DNA of 64,000 nucleotides from Dipteronia dyeriana (Eukaryota; Streptophyta; Magnoliopsida; Sapindales; Sapindaceae). The stretch covers positions 67,760,687 through 67,824,686 of the forward strand of contig CM065295.1 of assembly GCA_032871835.1 (NCBI GenBank), read 5' to 3'. Position numbers and translations under genes: made by a program. The notes under the pieces are model-generated. The model ran no database searches and had not been told where the DNA came from. It saw nothing but the letters and a program-made list of their open reading frames with translations. This document shows, piece by piece, positions 1 to 10,911 of this stretch (positions are counted from its first letter, which is position 1; each line of letters opens with the position of its first letter).

Positions 1-631
1 CGGGTTTCCTTGAGTTGATCTTAGACTCCTCACTATCGGATCCTTCTGACGAACTAGTGACCTCTACCCGGTCCCTTCTTCGGAAAGGGTCTGCATGGGG
101 GCTTCACTGAATTTCTTCTTCCCTAACTCGGGAATCTCTCATTGAAGTCGTTGGGTGGAGAAACTCTCCCCGCTCTCGGGGAAGGATATCTGCCACTGAT
201 TTGACTTGCCTGGGCTGGTAGCTCGGCAACGCTTTGGGAACGGGGGGTGTGGGCCCTAACCTATCCCGGATCGAAGGTGGGAATCCCATTCTGTTATGAG
301 CTGGCTCCGGAAGGGTAGATCCCAGGCTATCAAGTGCGGGTTTTCTAGCCCCGGGCCTGCTTGACTCCACTTGATTGGAGAGGTTTGCTTGCCGGATAGT
401 GATACCCTCAGCGAGGAGTCGAAGGCAAACGTTTTCCACGAAGGCCGCCGCTCGCTGGTCAAGTTCGACATGGTTTCCCATAGGGGGATCCAAAGCCCGT
501 ACAATGGTTGGCTGGTCTGGGACCTGGCTATGGAGCCTGAATTTTCTCCTTTTCTTCGGGACCTTTCGTGTCGACATTGCAGAAGGTTGTCCTGATGTGC
601 CTGGTTGTCCCTGGGAGGAGCGAAGACTCAT
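1..631 (-). pseudogene. gag N-terminal part, Tat-type Ty3/gypsy retrotransposon (runs off window)
   Basis: The ATG at 631 opens a 175-codon frame closed by TGA at 104-106. The same frame continues past that stop to position 1 with an acidic Ser/Glu-rich stretch. It sits just inside a 1169-bp LTR (706-1874), the place expected for gag, the capsid-like particle protein. Its DNA matches the gag start of element B near 47980-48310 (for example around the residues PSIRDRL), so both belong to one family. The N-terminus is basic and Pro/Ser-rich; the capsid fold and zinc knuckle would lie outside the window. Family assignment is by similarity to element B, whose pol is visible. One in-frame stop makes it a pseudogene. 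Confidence 0.75.
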
Positions 632-676
632 GACTCCTGTAACATAACAAACTTGTGAATATAAAGATGGTGGTGT

Positions 677-705
677 GAGAGTTTCCCACAGACGGTGTCA
701 GAAAG
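677..705 (-). other. primer-binding-site region of the Tat element
   Basis: Directly inside the LTR end at 706 the minus strand reads a run ending in ACCGTCTGTGGGAA. This resembles the GGCGCCGTCTGTGGGAA-type primer sites common in plant Tat elements, with two or three changes. The match to a specific tRNA was not checked. Confidence 0.45.
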
Positions 706-1874
706 TGTTAACAGGAAAGTTGCTCAGGATGAGAAATTCCTGCTAACACCCTTGAGACCGCTACCATTGAGGTAGTGGCCGGGGTCGGTACCTTTGATAC
801 CTAACCTGCTTAGATAGGAATGAAGATTTGTATAATAATGACAAACGGGAGCTTTTATTATCGATCACTTTGGTATACAGAATTCTCTCTCATACGATAT
901 CTGGGACGTAGGAAAATTGTCACTTTTATACTTGTCGAATAGTGGAAACAACGGCGGTCGTGTTCTGATTATAGAATTTAGGCCCTTATCTTCTATTTTT
1001 CTTATCGTCTATATGTAGTCTTTCTCTTCTTTTTTTCATACATGTCCTTACCATGCATGGCCTTATTTATATTTTGTCCAAGTAGGTTTTAATTTCACAA
1101 ATATCCTTCCACGATCCCACGAATTCGTTCCCTCCTTATCGGGCTGGATTCGTCATTTGAATTTGAATTGTTACTGGATTCGATGATATCGTTGACGGTG
1201 ATAAGTTTGTTTCCTTTTTGGAATCAAACTCTTAACTTATGCGTACGTGGGATTAATGTTGTTTGTTACGTAGATTTGATCCTGTGTGTACTCACGGTAC
1301 TTTCTTCATGAAGGTCACCGAATTAACTAGTCGTTGTCTTATAGAGCGAGGTAGATCTATGCTTTGGCTCTATTCAGACAAGCTTGGGATAGACTCGTGG
1401 GCACCTGCTAGAGGTAGTGTAGACTATGTGAGATTCTTCTTTCATGCCCAACGGAAACGGAGGGCTTCTGGAGAGGCTGGTGGGCTTCTATCTTAGGCTA
1501 CGAATCAAACCTAACTTCGGGAAGTGCCCACGAGTGGAAAGAGCTTACTTTTGTTAGCATCGGGCTTCGCTTCGAGTGCTTCTTGAGTTCAGCGATCTTT
1601 TCTTGCTTTCACGGGGTGGTTTTGGAGACCGATCTCAGGAGGTTCCTGGATATATGGCCTCGAGAAGCCCGGATTCCCATGTCCGCGCTTAGGCTCGACC
1701 TGGTCGTGCCCAGCTTCATCCCTGATAGCTCTGAAGTCCGGCGAACCTTCCCTGCTCTGGTGGCGTAGCTTTATGGTCTGCCCGGGGTCTCATGAATGTC
1801 AAATTTGGGTTTTGATTCGGGCTAGGAGAGTGGAAAATTTCTCTTTGACCCCTAGCCATATTTTACTATTAACA
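706..1874 (-). mobile_element. 5' LTR of the leftmost Tat element, full length
   Basis: Read on the minus strand, the LTR begins TGTTAATAGTAAAAT at 1874 and ends TGTTAACA at 706, 1169 bp. It aligns over its whole length with the split 5' LTR of element B (35065-36148 plus 47864-47975). It also aligns with both ends of B's 3' LTR (57226-57905), which lacks a middle segment. It is the intact reference that reveals the deletions in B. A TATA-like stretch (ATATAAATAAGG on the minus strand, about 1067-1078) would be the promoter. Its upstream flank is the MULE0 stub. Confidence 0.85.
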
Positions 1875-2224
1875 CATACATTCCTTGATTATCAGCACTT
1901 AAAAACCTCTGACTTCGATCCGGTAACTGCTCCCATCGACCGATGTATGAGATGACTATTCTCACTTGATTCATTCTCCTGTCAAAATCAACATCACAAA
2001 CCATTATTAACATTAATAATCTCCAAATTCAATTTCAAATAACAATTAAAAAACCAAATGAATGTTATAAAAAAGCTCGTAAATAATAACAAATGTCGAA
2101 ATTATAAAAAATTCTTCAGAACAAAAAAAACTTGGATAATCAAAGTACAAACTCGAGCCAATACACTAAAATCTTAGAAAAGCAAAATATAATCTCAATC
2201 CAATACAGTAACATCTCAGATAAG

Positions 2225-2660
2225 CATAGTAAAAGAGCTCGAACCGAGCTTTTTAATAACAGCTGCGAGCTTTTAAAAGCTCGGAGCCGTTATATAAAAG
2301 CTCGGTCTGAGCGTTTTTATATAAGCTCTGAGCTTTTATAAAAGCTCGGAGCTGTTATATAAAAGCTCGGAGCTGTTATATAAAAGCTCGAAGCTCCGAG
2401 CTTTTATAAAAGCTCGCAACTGTTATATAAAAGCTCGGTCCATAAGAGCTGCGAGCTTTTATATAACAGCTCCGAGATTTTATAACAGCTCGGATCGAGC
2501 TTTTAAAAGCTTGCATCTTTTATAAAAGCTCAGATCGAGCTTTTAAAAGCTCGCAGCTGTTATAAAAGCTCGGACCACTCTTATATAAGCTCGGACCGAG
2601 CTTTTTTTAAAAACCCCAAGCTTTTACAAAAGCTCGAGCTTTTATAACAAACCTACAAGC
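2225..2660. repeat. subterminal array of ~20-bp AAAAGCTCGG units (MULE0)
   Basis: About 20 units on the theme AAAGCTCGGAGCTGTTATAT occur here. Many are arranged head to head, so the region can fold on itself (GCTCGGAGC, CGAAGCTCCGAG). Its position relative to the terminal repeat is the same as in MULE1 and MULE2, but the unit sequence differs. Confidence 0.85.
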
Positions 2661-2879
2661 TCGATTTAGTGCACATTCTGGAGACTAAATGTTCATACAT
2701 TTGTTGCATACATCTTAAATCACTCGCAAAAGCATGACAAAACATTAGGGAGATCACAAAAATCAGTTACTACAGATTTGAAAAATATTTATGACAAGCC
2801 CTTTAGATCGATTTCCACAATACTTTTTTGGAGAGAGAAATAGACTTCTCCTTCTGAAAACGAAGATGAAAGCACAAAT

Positions 2880-3001
2880 ACAACTTTTAAGGGTAATTTT
2901 TGTAGTTCACCATAATAGGTGTCTTTGAAACATAAGTTATTAATATGGTGACATCATCGCAACTCATCAAAAAAAAGGTGACATTTCTCACCATTTTCAC
3001 A
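2880..3001 (-). repeat. terminal inverted repeat of MULE0
   Basis: Its reverse complement starts GAAAATGGTGAGAAATGTCA and continues through ATGATGTCACC and CACCTATTATGGTGAACTAC. It aligns along ~110 bp with 22551-22680 and 5081-5210. Confidence 0.75.
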
Positions 3002-3774
3002 GAAAAAAAAATGATACTCAGTGTTTGACTTCAAACAGTGCTATGAAGCACATACGTAGGTAGGAAATATTAAAAGCCTTTTATTATGAGTTCGAGCACA
3101 CAAGTACTCAAGATCAAAATTAATATGAGAATTTTTTTTATGAATGAATGTTCTATAATGCTCAATGTACAACTTATAGAGATCGGGTCTAATGATATGA
3201 ACCTATTGAGTGTTTATGAGTAGAAACAAACAAACCCTCTATTATGATATTTATGTATGCTTTTCAGCTTAGTGAATTCATAAGATTAGTCTCCACTATT
3301 AATCATAGCAATCCAACTAAACATCTTATCCACTATCAAATCAAGAGCATGTCATAAATTTTGAAAAATGCAATGCACTAAGTGGCAAGACGTTAGTCTA
3401 AACTCAGTGATTAAAACATACATCATCTCTAAAGGCACATATACAAGCATCTCAATCTTGGTTAATTCACAGGAAAGCCAGACTTTAAAAATTTTTTTTT
3501 TTTTGAAAAAATAGACAAAATTAGACTCAAAAACACATTATACACAATACTTCACACCTCCAAACATAAACTCGACATTGTTCTTAATGTTGAAATTGAG
3601 GTGCAAGACAAATGGGGAAAACATTCGGTAGCGCAGCCAGCACTACACTAACCACAAACAAAACACACAGACTATCAAATATAATAAAACTAAATCCAAA
3701 TCCAAAAATAATAACTAACCAAACTATCACAAGTAAATAAACTAAGAAAATTAAAACAATCTAATTCAACATTT
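3002..3774. other. no gene seen
   Basis: AT-rich DNA with only short open frames, a poly-T/A run at 3490-3506 and no recognisable repeat or RNA gene. Confidence 0.6.
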
Positions 3775-4335
3775 AATTTTTGGCAAAACTTTCAAAAGTG
3801 ATTGATTGATAATCTGACAAGTTTTAACAGTAATTTTGAGAAGTATGTGAGGGTTACTTTTTGAAAGTGATTATGAAATAATCTATTTCAGCATTTAATG
3901 AATCTTTTAAAATATCATTATCATCTTTATGAAATCTTGTTAAAATCATGTATATACCTTATTTCATCTCAAAATTAAATATTCAAATTAAATATTTATT
4001 TTATTTATAATATCTTTTTAACATATTTTTATTGTTTGTATGGAATTTTTTTTCAAATTTAATTATTCCACTTAAATATTTATTTAATATATATGATTAA
4101 TGAAAAATGAAATAGGGTTCTAAATCATGTATATTTTAGTTTTTATAATCAATCTCAACACTTTTGCAATAAAATTACCAAACATATGTATACTGTTTTT
4201 GAGATATATAGTAGTTTTAAAAATACGATTTATCAAACATCTGTTGATTAACTTTACAACTAATTATTCTTTCAGCACAGCTAACAATGATTATTATAAA
4301 AGTTACAGCAATATCAAACTGGCCTTAACTCATTT
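3775..4335 (-). mobile_element. MITE-like element, copy 1 of the AAGGCCAGTTTGATATTGC family
   Basis: The minus strand from 4335 starts TTAAGGCCAGTTTGATATTG and matches 19228-19330 over ~100 bp. The inner part (3778-3870) resembles the far end of copy 2 (20040-20100). No transposase is present. Borders are approximate. Confidence 0.45.
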
Positions 4336-4649
4336 TCAAAAAAAAAAATAGTCTTACTCATTTTCTTTTAAGTATTATAATAATGTTAAGTTAATTCTTA
4401 GTTTAACGGGTCAGGGGTCTGCCCCGATCTACGAGAACAATTAAACAACACATGTGAAACCCGAATATCTACTTCAACAATATTTTGGATAAAATATTTA
4501 CTTCAAGTCTTCAACAATAAAAAAAAATGCATCAAAACCGTAGAGATCAAGTACTACTATGTGTCTCAAATAATTACTTCCACATTAAAAAGTATTTATT
4601 CACACTATATCAAAGATTTTTTTTTTAAGTTATTACAATTATTGATGGC

Positions 4650-4815
4650 AACAGGCCGGTCGGGGTCGAGGAATGCGTTTCCATCCCCATCCCAGCCCCC
4701 CAAAACCATCCTCATCATCGTCCCTATCCCCGCATTAAGAGAAGCAGGGTTGGGGCCCAAAAATCCCCATTGGAGTGGTCTTCCCCATATCGGTCCCATT
4801 TCCCGTCTAATATAA
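4650..4815. repeat. C-rich (CCCCATCCCC) dispersed repeat
   Basis: A sharply GC-rich island in AT-rich DNA, built on CCCCATCCC and GGTCGGGG motifs. A related island is at 12385-12515. It is not coding: open frames exist on both strands but are Pro/Gly-poor in conserved motifs. Confidence 0.5.
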
Positions 4816-5041
4816 TTATACATTTAAAAATTACAACTTAAAACAAAGAACAAAGTAGAAATTTATATTTAGTCCAAAATCAAATATTCTATAAAACAAA
4901 CCAACTTCTAAAGTTTAGAATCTAAACATATGCAAACAAAGTCGAGAGATGAAAAAAAAATAGTTAAAAAAAACTATTTATGTTTATAAAATTAATATTA
5001 TATGATTTTAAAATTTTGAATATTATATACTATATTACATA

Positions 5042-5042
5042 T

Positions 5043-5080
<38 letters not shown>
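5042..5080. repeat. (TA)n(GA)n microsatellite at the left edge of MULE1
   Basis: A TA run is followed by about ten GA units and ends directly at the terminal repeat. Confidence 0.9.
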
Positions 5081-5081
<1 letters not shown>

Positions 5082-5215
5082 GAAATGGTGAAATGTATCA
5101 TCTTTTTTAAGGTGTGTTGTGATGATGTCACCATTTTAATAACTTAAGTTTAAAAGGCACCTATTATGGTGAACTGCCCAAATTACCCTTAAACTTAAAT
5201 TTTTTAAAAGCCCCT
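5081..5215 (+). repeat. left terminal inverted repeat, MULE1
   Basis: Begins GGAAATGGTGAAATGTATCA and shares GATGATGTCACCATT and CACCTATTATGGTGAACT with MULE0 and MULE2. Confidence 0.8.
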
Positions 5216-5526
5216 TTCTGAACTCTTTGGTATCTCCCCAAAAAAGTTGTTGTCTGAAAAACTTGAGTCTCGGCCCTCTCCAGATTATGCAGTAGAAGGT
5301 AACAAATATTTATGATCTTCACTTAAATTTCTTTTATTTCTTTCATGCATTTCAGATATTTTACATTCATTTCTGTATGAGTTTACAATGTATCCATTCC
5401 TCGATATCAATGTATCCATTTCAAATTATGCACTATAATGTTTTTTTCTTGTGTGACCGAGAAAATTTTAAGATGAATCGAGCTTATTTTATATTGGAAC
5501 GAGCTCTTGTTTAGTTTGAAAAAAGC
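5216..5526 (+). other. leader between terminal repeat and array, MULE1
   Basis: Non-coding. It resembles 22690-22900 of MULE2 (CAAAAAAGTTGTCTGAAAA, then TGCAGTAGAAG or TGCAGAAG, then a T-rich stretch). This suggests a 5' untranslated exon and intron for the transposase transcript. Confidence 0.4.
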
Positions 5527-5915
5527 CCGATTATTTGAAAAAAATGCCCGACAAAAAATGTTCGATCCCTTAGGAAAAGTTCTATATCCCTTAGGAAAAG
5601 TTCTCGAACCCTTAGGAAAAGTTCTCGAACCGTTATAAAAGTTCTCGAACCCTTTAAAATGATCTCGAACCGTTACAAATGTTCTCGATCCCTTTAAAAA
5701 GTTCTCAATCCCTTGTTAAAAGTTCCCGTTCCCTTGTTAAAAGTTCTCGATCCCTTGATAAAAGTTCTCGGTAATTTGAGAAATAGTCTCGATCTCTTTA
5801 AAAAAATCTCGAACCGTTAGAAATGTTCTCGATCCCTGAGAAAAAGTTTCTCGTTCACTTGTTGAAAGTTGTAGATCCGTTGATAAAAGTTCCCTGAGAA
5901 ATGTTCTCGATCCCA
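5527..5915 (+). repeat. subterminal array of ~20-bp TTCTCGATCC units, left end of MULE1
   Basis: About 19 direct units occur, consensus near TTCTCGATCCCTTNNNAAAAG, with unit-to-unit changes in the CGATCC core (CGAACC, CAATCC, CGTTCC). It runs directly into the transposase coding sequence at about 5925, where the N-terminal exons should be. Confidence 0.9.
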
Positions 5916-5924
5916 GAGGATTCC

Positions 5925-7247
5925 AGAGGTGTATGCGTCCAGTTATTGTTGTTGATGGTACCCATTTTAAGGGTAGATTTGGGAGCACAATGCTTGTTGC
6001 AACTGCACAAGATGGGAATGAACAGGTTTATCCAATTGCTTTTGAGTACGGTGAATCGGAAAAAAACCTATCATGGGAGTGGTTTTTGGATTGGTTGAAA
6101 GGTGCCCTTGGCCATATAGATGATTTGGTTTTCATTTCTTATCGACATGCAAGTATTGAAGCAGGGATTTCTAAAGTGTTCCCTTATGCTACCCATACCA
6201 TATGTTGTTGGCACTTTTATAAAAATATTAAGAAGAGATATCATAGAAAGGATGTTGCCGCAATAATGGATAAAGCAGCCCGAGCGTACACCGAATTGCA
6301 ATATAACCGGCACATGGAAGAGTTATGCAACTTGCACCCAAATGCATATGAATATGTAATTGATGTCGGTCCACAGAAGTGGTCCCGTGTTCACTGCCCC
6401 GACAGAAGGTATAGGGTCATGACAACAAATGTTGCAGAAAGCATAAACTCATGCCTTAAATATGCACGGCAACTGCTTATGTTGACTTTGGCAGAGTTTA
6501 TTAGGAATATGCTACAGCGTTGGTTTCACGATCCTCATAGGGCTGTACAATCCATGCGTCATCAATTGACCGACGCAGCACATCTTGTGATCCTGAAACG
6601 TGTAGAAAAGTGCAATTTTATGACAGTTAATCCAGTTGACTGGAACATATTTTTGGTGAAACGAGCTGGAAAACAATGGACCGTTGACTTAGCCCGGAAG
6701 ACCTGCACATGTAACAAATTCCAAATGGACCTTCTTCCATGTTCTCACGCTCTCGCTGCCGTTAGGTACATCATACAATTTTATGTACGGTTAATAGTAC
6801 TTAAACATCATACAATTTTATCATCGTTTTCAATGTTTTTACAGGGACTGAAACATGGATTTCACATCCCTCTGTGTGGACTACTACAAGCGACAAACAC
6901 TTATTGATGCATACTCGGTACCTATTATGCCAGTTGGACATCCTTCCACTTGGATTGTGCCATCTGACATCGCTGAGAGAGTCGTTTTGAATCCAAGCTC
7001 CAGGAGACAAGCAGGCCGCCCGAGGGCTTCACGCCGTATCTCGTCTTCGGAGAGAACATCCACACAGAATTGTAGGCGATGTAGACAACCAGAGCATAAT
7101 TCGAGGAGATGTTCTAACTCACATTTTACTGATGAAGATCCGAACAGAGTCATTCTTGAGGAATACAGACGCAAGTGTATTATCTGTCATACTGTTGGTC
7201 ACAACAGACAGACGTGCCCTACTAGAGACGGTGGGACCGTGGAATGA
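5925..7247 (+). pseudogene. MULE transposase, N-terminally truncated
   Basis: Cut-and-paste transposase of the MULE/MuDR family. Exon 5925-6765 holds the catalytic core. The first Asp is in VVDGTH (5954-5956), a CCWH motif follows, and the Glu is in NVAESIN (6437-6439). A SWIM zinc finger (CTCNKFQMDLLPCSH) comes next. The second catalytic Asp, expected in ISDRH, is Tyr here (TAT, 6140-6142). An intron with GT...AG ends (6766-6844) leads to an exon with two CX2CX4HX4C zinc knuckles (near 7070-7220). A TGA at 6849-6851 replaces the CGA seen in MULE2. The DNA-binding N-terminus present in MULE2 is absent and replaced by the repeat array. It is clearly homologous to the MULE2 transposase and is inactive by three lesions. 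Confidence 0.88.
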
Positions 7248-7510
7248 ATTTAGGCGTTATCATGATGACATTGTTATAATTTGAACTCGTATGACTTGTT
7301 AAGTAACTGAAATGCAATTGTATTTAAATACTCTCGGTATATATAAAAATGTAAAAAAAAAATTATACAAAAGAATTTCTAAATATACAAAAGAATTGGT
7401 AAACTGCCGCAAAACTATTGGTACATATACAAAAGAATTTGTAAATATACAAAGTAATTGGAACATATAAAACAGAATTGGTACGTATACATATGAATTA
7501 CTACAGAAAT
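7248..7510. other. convergent intergenic spacer of MULE1
   Basis: AT-rich, with repeats of ATACAAAAGAATT spaced ~45-65 bp (7365-7495). It separates the 3' ends of the transposase and Ulp1 genes. Shared terminators are likely but not identifiable. Confidence 0.5.
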
Positions 7511-8894
7511 CTATATGGGCCTGGAGTTTGCAAATATTTCAACCGTCATCTTCTCCCGAATGATCCCCATATCGACTTCAGATCAATCGAAATCTTTTTT
7601 GTTCGCCAGTATGTACTCGATCAATCTCAACGTGTGAAGACCACAGTTACCCCTGAAGATGGATACATTAACAAGCGTTAATAAAGCATTAGGTTTATAC
7701 TAATACAATCTTAAAGTAACTATTACGTAATGTCTTACGATTGCTTCTGCTGGGGGATATGTTTTTCCGGCACGACGGTGACATCAAAGGGCTTACTTGT
7801 CTTCTCAAATTTCAACAGTCCTGCCGCTCGTTTAGTATGAAACCCAGCATGATGCAACATCAAGGGCACAAAGTAGCGCAACGGGGCTACTTGCTGCTTT
7901 CGGATACGAGGTTCGACCTCCTGTCTCCAGGGGTCGACTATGAACAGCTTCCCGCATGTGAGGTCCACAGTCACCAGCAGCCAATGTTGGCGCCCAATGT
8001 TACACGGTATCAGGACCTGGAAACGTCAATAACAGGTGTTAGGATGTACAAAGCCATTTATATATACAATTGCAAACCATGTCAAGTAACACTTACCATA
8101 TCAACCTCGTGCCACGGACGGCATCCAATCGGGGCACCCCCAAGGACCGTTGTGAGGTCGTCATCCTTCCACCATGACCTCAACACATTCTAACGGCTCA
8201 GGGTGATCTACCCGCGAGAATTGTGAGGCATCATTTTCCTGTACTAGTGCTCCAAAAAGGACTGCAGAAACAATTGTATTTAAATTAATTTTTGTTTTCC
8301 ATACACACATAAAACAACGCGTTATCATTATTAATTTCAGTACTTACAAACAATTGCGAGTCCAATATGTTAACCGTTTGACTATACACATTCGGAAATA
8401 CCCGTTGACGCTTCCGAAGAATATGGAGGTACGCGTCCATATGCTGAGAATATAAACACGTTAAGAAATGCTAGGATGTTTACACTTCTAAAACAAATAC
8501 TAAAATCAGGATTTACGTTCCCACAAACCTGATCATCAACATCCATGAAGTTAGTCTGCAACCGATGGAACCATGCAGCATCAACCGGCTCCAGCAAATC
8601 AACATCATGCCTGCATTAATGTTCCAACATCTACACTTTCATATAATGCATTACAAGAAATTCGGCGACCTAAATAACAATGAAATTTACTTACAGTTCC
8701 CTGTTTACGTTCCTCTTGTAGGCTCGGTACGCCTTCAACTGGGTATCGTCCACCAGTTCCTAGGGATTAAATACGTGCTCAGGTCCCTTTAGTGGTACCC
8801 TCGCCCTTTTAGGTCGGCACGGATCTGTGTACGGGCTAACCAACTGCCAAACGCGCTTCAGTACACACATGTGCTGTCGAACACCCTCCGTCGG

Positions 8895-9090
8895 GGTTCG
8901 CTGAGATGAGGACAGGGGAGGGGGAGCTTGCTGCTCGATGGGAGGTAGAAGGGGAGTCTGCTGCTCGCAAGGAGGTGGCGGGGGAGCCTGCTGCTCGCTA
9001 GGAGGTGGCGGGGGAGCCTGCGGCTCAGACGTCTGTGGAAGGGGAGTCTACTTCTCTGTAGGAGGTGGCGAGGGAGTCGACTGCTCTCTC
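8895..9090 (-). repeat. intragenic ~30-bp repeat encoding EQQAPPPPP units
   Basis: Five to six direct units of GGAGGTGGCGGGGGAGCCTG type. On the minus strand they encode a Gln/Pro linker between the coiled coil and the protease block. MULE2 has a shorter, diverged version before its truncation (27800-27880). Confidence 0.8.
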
Positions 9091-9189
9091 AGAGGGAGAG
9101 AGGGAGACTGAGCCCCACTATCCAGAAATGCCCCTCTGGTATGTGGATCCTCTGTATGGGTCCTGAAGCCCTGAAGGCCCCCAATGAAT

Positions 9190-9365
9190 GCAAGCAACTC
9201 CATGTATTTTTGTTGTCGATCCTCCTCGCTCTTCCAGAACAAATCGAGCAAATCCTGGTGTTGTTGTTATCGATCCTCCTCACTCTTCCGGAGGGCTTCA
9301 CGTAAATCCCGGTACTGTTGTTGTCAATTCTCCTCACTCTTTCGGAGGGCTTCACGCAACTCCTT
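9190..9365 (-). repeat. intragenic 57-bp repeat encoding a coiled coil
   Basis: Three units of 19 residues on the theme REALRKSEEDRQQQYRDL are seen. Two carry a stop at the same place (after EEN and after EEDR). A predicted oligomerisation segment of the DUF1985-Ulp1 protein. Confidence 0.8.
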
Positions 9366-10911
9366 CAAGTTATGTTCTAAACGAGCCTGAAATCATGCAA
9401 CTTTGTTAATACGAAAAAAATCAACAACTCTTGTTAATGAAAATAAAACTACCATCTCAACTTACCTCCCCATCAAGTTGAACGCCAACATGGGAATCCC
9501 CGGTAGCGGAACAAGTTCATCGGGTGGTAAACCGAACCTGCCTCACTCGCTGAGGAGACGGCTGAGATTCTCCAGTGTCCATGCCTATGAAATCTGGACT
9601 TGCAGGGTTTGAAGCCTCCGTCTCAGTACACCTCCCACCCTCACCCTCACCCTCCTCATCGGGACGAACTGCACTTGTAGTCGGCTCATGGACAGTAGGA
9701 AGGTGAACCTTGTCGTCCTGCACATACGGGCTCCCCCCTTCACTTAGGCCTGCAAAGTACGGGGTCACCGCCTTAGCAGCTGTGGGCACGATTTCCATCA
9801 TCGCCGACATCTGAAACCGTAGTTAGATGAATTTCATTGTTACTTATCGTAAGTAATATAAATTACTGACTTAACAAAAAGATAAATTACCCTAGCACTA
9901 AAAATCTTCTCCAGATTCTTACCTCTAGGTTGTTTGGTCAACTCCCACTTCAACAACCTAGGGGAAAGGTCTGTAACCCTCCGAGTCCCGAAAACCTCGG
10001 CCAATTTGGGGATCACCTCAAAAGCAAATATCTGCATCAAAGATACGTACAGTTATAGTCCAAAACAATTTTGGATTAAAAATTAAATGTACATGTTAGA
10101 ATTAAAATTTCTTACCAAAAGGGCGTGTGATAGACCGTAGATGTTGTACCCCTCCACGGAATGTCCAACATCGCCCTGTGACTGTTGCCGTCTCTCCTCA
10201 CGACGTTGCGGTAAGGCATGCTTGAATGAAAATATATAATGCCTATAGACGTGGGCACCCCACGGGAACGCATCGAAGGCATTGAGGTCATCTACCAACC
10301 AAAACTGCCAAACTGGAATCTTCAATCTCTCGTCCACCCCCATCAGTATCCAGTTCAACATGTAAATGAGGCACAACTTCACAGCATCGTACGCCTTTTC
10401 AAACTCTCCCTGGGTAAGAACAATCCTCAAGTCATCCAACGATACCTCATCATGTGCAGGAAAGTACCGTTCATGTATGTCATTCTCAACTGCAACATAC
10501 ATACTCGTGTCCGGTATAACTCCAAAACGTAATCCGGTGATGAGGTTAAATTCCACCTTCGAAAACCTCACCACATGGTTCCCTAACAAGAACCGCATCT
10601 CATCTGTCGGCTCGTCATCGTCCTACTCCCGCAACAGCAGCTGATGAATAACACCACCAGAAAACTTCAGCTCCCGGTGTATTGACATGAAATGCCCGAA
10701 ACAGGAGGCCATGAACCGATGACGATCCTGAACAACAAAATTTTCAGGGACCCGATTCAGTGCATCGTCTATACGGGCAAGGGCTTCAAAATGGTCGTGT
10801 CGGGTCAATTTTCCCTTGAACCAATCTCCCTCTGCAGTTTTAAGCATTTCCTTCATACTGCTCGTCATCGCAATATCACAGAAACAGTACATCAATAAAC
10901 TGCACAAAAAT

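Larger units (their letters stand above)
1875..3001 (-). mobile_element. MULE0, one end of a Mutator-like element
   Basis: An outward-facing terminal repeat (2880-3001) matches the left terminal repeat of MULE2 and MULE1. Inside it are a leader-like stretch (2680-2880) and a tandem array (2225-2660). No transposase is left: the LTR element ends at 1874 and cuts the copy off. The 1875-2220 segment holds no recognisable gene. Confidence 0.6.
7511..10911 (-). pseudogene. DUF1985 - Ulp1 (C48) protease gene of MULE1
   Basis: Multi-exon gene opposite to the transposase. DUF1985 lies at 10911-10130 (CFGHFMSI, RFSKVEFNLITGLRFG, LVDDLNAFDAFPWG). The next exon begins QIFAFEVIPKL after a GTAAGA...GCAG intron. 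Then come a Glu/Pro linker (9810-9500), 19-residue coiled-coil repeats (9365-9190), a Gln/Pro repeat (9090-8895), the conserved PYTDPCRPKR block (8845-8815) and the protease domain (about 8250-7511). Protease active residues are all present: His in RQHW (7984-7986), Asp in IVDPW (7933-7935), and Gln/Cys in QSGNCG, which forms only across the 7653-7738 intron (Cys 7643-7645). Ulp1-type enzymes process SUMO; the role in a MULE is unknown. Several stops (between LLLRE and the next block, and in the coiled coil) make this copy a pseudogene. Confidence 0.85.

Noticed and set aside
1263..1955. Three plus-strand frames of 60-77 codons
   Set aside because: All lie in or across the minus-strand LTR (706-1874) and show no conserved motifs.
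5527..5915. CRISPR-like array of ~20-bp repeats
   Set aside because: There are no unique spacers between conserved repeats, the units abut each other, and the DNA is plant nuclear. It is a TE subterminal tandem repeat. The same applies to 2225-2660, 10912-11890 and 22965-23395.
9184..9409. Plus-strand Ser/Cys-rich frames
   Set aside because: They are shadows of the minus-strand coiled-coil repeat of the DUF1985-Ulp1 gene.
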